From assembly GCA_030038645.1 (NCBI GenBank), contig JASHSR010000116.1, positions 1 to 7,906 of the forward strand: DNA of 7,906 nucleotides. The letters are read 5' to 3'. This document shows, one piece after another, positions 5,246 through 7,906 of this stretch; within the stretch, counting starts at the first letter, position 1, and every line of letters begins with the position of its first letter. A program made the position numbers and the translations under genes. Below the pieces are notes generated by a model, which saw nothing but the letters and a program-made list of their open reading frames with translations, was not told where the DNA came from and ran no database searches. Source of the DNA: Gammaproteobacteria bacterium (lineage in GTDB: Bacteria; Pseudomonadota; Gammaproteobacteria; Steroidobacterales; Steroidobacteraceae).

Positions 5246-5770
5246 ATGCCTCGCGAGCTGCTCAAGAGAATCGCACCCCACGCTCGGGCCCTCGAGCGTC
5301 ACTGGTACCTGCGCGCCTTCGGCTCGCACTTCACCGATCCGCGGCTGTGGTCGCTGCAGCGGCGGGGCGTCACGGCGGGTTTCGGCGCGGGCCTCGCGAT
5401 CTGCTTCCTGCCCCTGCCGGTGCACCTGCCGCTCGCCCTGCTGGTCGCGGTCGTCTGGCGGCTCAACATCGTGGCCGTCTGGGCGACGACGTTGCTCGTC
5501 AACCCCTTCACCATGGTCCCGATCTACTACATCGCATACCGGGTGGGCGCGGAGATCACCGGCCGTGCGCCGCACGCCTTCGGCTTCAAGCTGAGCTGGG
5601 GCTGGCTCGAGCACGGGCTCGGGCCGATGTGGAAGCCGTTCCTCGTCGGCTGTCTCGCCTGCGCGATCGTCTGCGGCGTGCTCGGTTGGCTCGGGCTCGA
5701 GCTGCTCTGGCGCTGGCGCGTCCTCAGCCGGCGCTACCGCGTCCGCCGGCCCGCCTCCACCGCGGGATAG
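5246..5770 (+). CDS. DUF2062 family membrane protein
   Basis: This 174-residue protein carries the DUF2062 pattern: a basic N-terminal region (1-40), a hydrophobic stretch with G-F-G-A-G-L-A-I-C-F-L-P-L-P-V-H (45-60), a helix with W-A-T-T-L-L-V-N-P-F-T-M-V-P-I-Y-Y-I-A-Y-R-V-G (79-101) containing the conserved N-P-(F/L)-T, and a third hydrophobic segment at about 131-156 followed by an Arg-rich end. Its molecular function is unknown to me. Homologues sit between the lol genes and comEC/exbB in Pseudomonas-type clusters, which suggests an envelope role by association only. It is the only plus-strand gene here. No Shine-Dalgarno sequence precedes the ATG and the -10 candidate lies only 12 nt upstream of it, so a leaderless mRNA is possible. 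Its last 37 bp overlap the end of lolD on the other strand. Confidence 0.9.
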   Translation: MPRELLKRIAPHARALERHWYLRAFGSHFTDPRLWSLQRRGVTAGFGAGLAICFLPLPVHLPLALLVAVVWRLNIVAVWATTLLVNPFTMVPIYYIAYRVGAEITGRAPHAFGFKLSWGWLEHGLGPMWKPFLVGCLACAIVCGVLGWLGLELLWRWRVLSRRYRVRRPASTAG

Positions 5771-6549
5771 CCCTCGCCGAGCAGCATCCCCTGCTCGAGC
5801 GTGAGAATCCGCTCCATCCTCGCGGCGAGCCGCGTGTCGTGCGTCACGACGACGAGGCTCGTCCCACGCTCCCGGTTCAGCTCGAGCATGAGCGCGAACA
5901 CCTGCTCGGCGTTCGTCCCATCGAGATTGCCGGTCGGCTCGTCGGCGAGCACGATGCGCGGCTGCGTGACGAGCGCACGCGCGACGGCCGCGCGCTGGCG
6001 CTCGCCTCCCGAGAGCTGGTGCGGTCGGTGCGTCAGCCGCTCGCCGAGCCCGACTCGCTCGAGCAGCTCCCGGGCGCGGGCGCGCGCCTCGGCGACGGGA
6101 GCGCGACGCACGAGGAGCGGCATCGCAACGTTCTCGAGAGCCGAGAACTCGGGCAGCAGGTGATGGAATTGATAGACGAAGCCGATCGCGCGGTTGCGCA
6201 GCCGGCCGCGCGCCTGCTCGTCGAGCCGATGGATGTCCTCGCCCGCGACGAGCACCCGGCCGGCGGTCGGGCGGTCGAGGCCGCCGAGGATCTGCAGCAG
6301 CGTCGTCTTGCCGGAGCCCGAGGCGCCCACGATCGCGACGCGCTCGCCTCCCGCGACCGCGAGATTCGCTCCGCGGAGCACCTCGAGCGTGACAGGGCCC
6401 TGGCGAAAGCTCTTGCGGACATCGGTCGCGTGCAGGACGAGACCGCCCGGCTCGCCGGACGCGCGCGCCGGCTCCGGGGACGCGTGAGCGGCGTCGGGCG
6501 CGCGGCTCGCATTGCCCGGATGGGGACCGCCGAGGCTCGCCTCATTCAT
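5734..6549 (-). CDS. lolD: Lipoprotein-releasing ABC transporter, ATP-binding protein LolD
   Basis: LolD is the cytoplasmic ATPase of the LolCDE complex, which extracts outer-membrane lipoproteins from the inner membrane and passes them to LolA. The 271-residue product has Walker A G-A-S-G-S-G-K-T-T (75-83), Q-loop V-Y-Q-F-H-H-L-L-P-E-F-S-A-L-E-N-V (125-141, Gln127; this sequence is typical of LolD), signature L-S-G-G-E (179-183), Walker B V-L-A-D-E-P (200-205, Glu204), D-loop G-N-L-D (207-210) and switch His237. E. coli LolD is 233 residues; the difference is about 36 Ala/Pro/Gly-rich residues at the start. The ATG at 6549 overlaps the lolC end by 8 bp (ATGAATGA), and the extension contains no other ATG, GTG or TTG, so the long form is probably real. 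The 3' end overlaps the DUF2062 gene tail to tail. Confidence 0.94.
   Translation of the reverse strand: MNEASLGGPHPGNASRAPDAAHASPEPARASGEPGGLVLHATDVRKSFRQGPVTLEVLRGANLAVAGGERVAIVGASGSGKTTLLQILGGLDRPTAGRVLVAGEDIHRLDEQARGRLRNRAIGFVYQFHHLLPEFSALENVAMPLLVRRAPVAEARARARELLERVGLGERLTHRPHQLSGGERQRAAVARALVTQPRIVLADEPTGNLDGTNAEQVFALMLELNRERGTSLVVVTHDTRLAARMERILTLEQGMLLGEGYPAVEAGRRTR
5778..5797 (+). terminator. Hairpin just downstream of the DUF2062 stop, inside lolD
   Basis: CGAGCAG (5778-5784) and CTGCTCG (5791-5797) form a perfect 7-bp stem around a 6-nt loop, starting 8 nt after the DUF2062 stop codon. No T-run follows, so it does not meet the intrinsic-terminator pattern, and the bases also encode the C-terminal part of LolD on the other strand. 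It could stabilise the 3' end of the plus-strand transcript or be chance in GC-rich coding DNA. Confidence 0.2.
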
Positions 6550-7786
6550 GCCGCAGCGCCTCCGCCGGCTCCGTGCGCGCGGCCCGCCAGGCGGGATAGA
6601 GCGTCGCGAGCGCGCACAGCGCGAACGTGACGCCGCAGACCTTGAGCACGTCCGTCCACTCGACGTACGCGGGCAAATCGCTCATGTCGTAGACGCGCGG
6701 GTCGAGGAAGTGGGTCCCGAGCAGGTGCTCGAGGGAGTGCACCAGGAACTCGACGTTGTGCGAGACCAGGATGCCGAGCGCCGCGCCGCTTACCGTTCCC
6801 GCGAGGCCGATGATCACGCCCTGCAGCGCGAAGGTCGCGAGCACGTTGGGCGGAGCCGCGCCGAGCGTGCGCAGGATCGCGATGTCGCCCTGCTTCTCCT
6901 TCACGATCATCACGAGCGTCGCGATGATGTTGAAGGCGGCGACGGCGACGATCATGAGCAGGATGACGAACAGCATCGACTTGGTGATCTCGATCGAGCG
7001 GAACAGGTTCACGTTCTTCTTCGTCCAGTCGCTCACGTAAAAGCCCCCGCCGAGCGCAAGGGCGAGCGCCCGCACGGTTTGCGGCGCGCGGAACGGATCC
7101 GCGAGCGCGAGGCGGACGCCGGTCGCGCCCGCGAGATCATACACGCGCTCGGCGTCGGACATGCTGATGAGGGCGAGCGCGCTGTCGTACTGGTACATCC
7201 CGGAGTGGAAGATGCCGGTCACGTAGAAGCGGCGCATGCGCGGCTCGATCCCGGTCGGCGTCGCGGTGCCCTGCGGCGCGATCAGCACCACCGAGTCTCC
7301 AACCCCGGCGCCGAGGTCGGAAGCGAGCGCCGACCCGAGAATGATGTGGTACGACCCCGGCGTGAGCGCGCCGATCCGGCCGGCCGTCAAGCGCTGGGCG
7401 AGGCCGGTCGTCTTGCGCTCCTCGGCGGGGATCACGCCGCGCACCTGCGTGCCGATGACGCGTTGGCCGTGCGCAAGCATCGCGAAGTCGTCGACGTACG
7501 GGGCCGCGGCGATCACGCCCGGCTCGCGCAGGGCGGCCGCCTGGGCCGCGCGCCAGTCGGCGAGCGTCCCGTCGAGTCCCTCGAGCGTCGCATGCGCCGT
7601 GACGGAGAGCATCCGGATGCGCAGCTCGCGCCCGAAGCCGTTCATGACCGAGAGCACCACGATCAGCACGGCGATGCCGAGCGCGATCCCGGCGACGGAG
7701 GTGAGCGAGATGAAGGACACGAAGCCGCGCCGGTGCGTCGAGCGCAGGTAGCGCGTCGCGAGCAGCCACTCGTAGAAGCTGCTCAT
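6542..7786 (-). CDS. lolC: Lipoprotein-releasing ABC transporter permease, LolC-like
   Basis: This is a membrane subunit of the Lol lipoprotein-release transporter. The 414-residue product has a first transmembrane helix at about 30-48 running into L-S-V-M-N-G-F-G-R-E-L (45-55), a large periplasmic domain (about 50-265), and three C-terminal helices (about 270-294, 315-342, 377-397). The coupling segment E-K-Q-G-D-I-A-I-L-R-T-L-G-A (297-310) contacts LolD. A P-T-G-I-E-P-R-M-R-R-F loop (177-187) resembles the LolA-binding hook of E. coli LolC, and the end T-L-Y-P-A-W-R-A-A-R-T-E-P-A-E-A-L-R-H-E is LolC-like rather than LolE-like, hence the symbol. The ATG at 7786 gives the family N-terminus M-S-S-F-Y-E-W-L-L-A-T-R-Y-L and lies 4 bp after the stop of the previous gene; an ATG at 7810 would add eight unrelated residues. 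It overlaps lolD by 8 bp. Confidence 0.92.
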   Translation of the reverse strand: MSSFYEWLLATRYLRSTHRRGFVSFISLTSVAGIALGIAVLIVVLSVMNGFGRELRIRMLSVTAHATLEGLDGTLADWRAAQAAALREPGVIAAAPYVDDFAMLAHGQRVIGTQVRGVIPAEERKTTGLAQRLTAGRIGALTPGSYHIILGSALASDLGAGVGDSVVLIAPQGTATPTGIEPRMRRFYVTGIFHSGMYQYDSALALISMSDAERVYDLAGATGVRLALADPFRAPQTVRALALALGGGFYVSDWTKKNVNLFRSIEITKSMLFVILLMIVAVAAFNIIATLVMIVKEKQGDIAILRTLGAAPPNVLATFALQGVIIGLAGTVSGAALGILVSHNVEFLVHSLEHLLGTHFLDPRVYDMSDLPAYVEWTDVLKVCGVTFALCALATLYPAWRAARTEPAEALRHE

Positions 7787-7790
7787 GGCT

Positions 7791-7906
7791 CTATTCGTAG
7801 CGCAGCGCATCGGCTGGAGGAACTCGGGCCGCGCGCACGGCCGGATAGATCGTCGCCAGGATCGTGAGCAGCAGCGCCGCGGCCGATATCGCGAGCACGT
7901 TGGACC
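7791..7906 (-). CDS. Second LolC/E-family permease, C-terminal 37 codons (runs off the right edge)
   Basis: Reading the minus strand from the window edge gives S-N-V-L-A-I-S-A-A-A-L-L-L-T-I-L-A-T-I-Y-P, then A-V-R-A-A-R-V-P-P-A-D-A-L-R-Y-E and TAG at 7793-7791. This is the last transmembrane helix and the Y-P-x-x-R-A-A-x-x-x-P-A-(D/E)-A-L-R-Y-E ending of LolC/E permeases, parallel to the end of the neighbouring lolC gene (T-L-Y-P-A-W-R-A-A-R-T-E-P-A-E-A-L-R-H-E). It is therefore a paralogue of the next gene and probably the other half of a LolCDE-type heterodimer. The stop is 4 bp before the next ATG, indicating one operon. Most of the gene lies outside the window, so LolC and LolE cannot be separated on the periplasmic domain; the ending looks LolC-like. 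Confidence 0.86.
   Translation of the reverse strand, partial: SNVLAISAAALLLTILATIYPAVRAARVPPADALRYE

Noticed and set aside
5218..6630. Open plus-strand frame of 470 codons starting upstream of the DUF2062 gene
   Set aside because: It overlaps DUF2062 in another frame and then runs antisense to lolD. DUF2062 has the hydrophobic segments and N-P-F-T motif expected of its family; this frame has neither.
7787..7810. Start of the LolC-like protein at the ATG at 7810
   Set aside because: It would add M-R-C-A-T-N-R-A inside the end of the upstream gene. The internal ATG at 7786 matches family N-termini and lies 4 bp after the upstream stop.
6512..7867. Open plus-strand frame of 451 codons
   Set aside because: It is antisense to the LolC-like gene and the fragment of its paralogue; the low-complexity, charge-rich translation has no family resemblance.
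1..7906. Mobile element, CRISPR array, phage or defence system, tRNA or rRNA
   Set aside because: All sequence is accounted for by envelope-biogenesis genes with uniform codon use and two short intergenic gaps. No transposase, integrase, regularly spaced repeat, attachment site or structured RNA was seen.

Overview
The window is a compact, high-GC chromosomal segment from a Gram-negative bacterium, most likely a gammaproteobacterium of the Xanthomonas/Pseudomonas/Steroidobacter kind. That placement is inferred from gene content and order; there is no rRNA or other marker here. Nearly every base is coding, and every complete gene belongs to, or sits in the neighbourhood of, outer-membrane biogenesis.

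Layout, right to left (most genes are on the minus strand). (1) 7906-5734, minus: the last 37 codons of a LolC/E-type permease, a complete LolC-like permease and the LolD ATPase. These form the lipoprotein-releasing ABC transporter that extracts lipoproteins from the inner membrane and hands them to LolA. (2) 5246-5770, plus: a lone DUF2062 membrane protein, the only plus-strand gene, whose 3' end overlaps the 3' end of lolD by 37 bp. (3) 5245-5183: a 63-bp divergent promoter gap. (4) 5182-174, minus: one tight operon, exbB-exbD-msbA-lpxK-(Trm112/YcaR)-kdsB, with 4-bp stop/start overlaps at the first two junctions and gaps of 25, 9 and 6 bp after that. It combines a proton-channel motor pair, the lipid A flippase, the lipid A 4'-kinase, a small zinc-finger-type protein, and the CTP:Kdo cytidylyltransferase that activates Kdo for the lipid A core. 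(5) 173-35: a 139-bp gap with a weak promoter-like pair whose spacer contains a 12-bp perfect palindrome. (6) 34-1, minus: the first 11 codons of what looks like a low-molecular-weight protein tyrosine phosphatase, a gene that follows kdsB in Pseudomonas.

Together the genes serve lipid A/Kdo synthesis and export (kdsB, lpxK, msbA) and lipoprotein export (lol genes), with ExbB/ExbD of unknown client between them. The order matches the known lol-DUF2062-comEC-exbBD-(msbA)-lpxK-ycaR-kdsB-ptp block of gammaproteobacteria, except that comEC is missing.

I do not see a new defence, mobile or CRISPR-like system. This is conserved housekeeping DNA. What merits a second look is local: the absent comEC, a TTG start for msbA, the antisense overlap, overlapping divergent promoters, alanine-rich tails on LpxK and KdsB, an extended LolD N-terminus, a run of AT-only codons in msbA, and a near-absolute CTC-GAG codon-pair preference.
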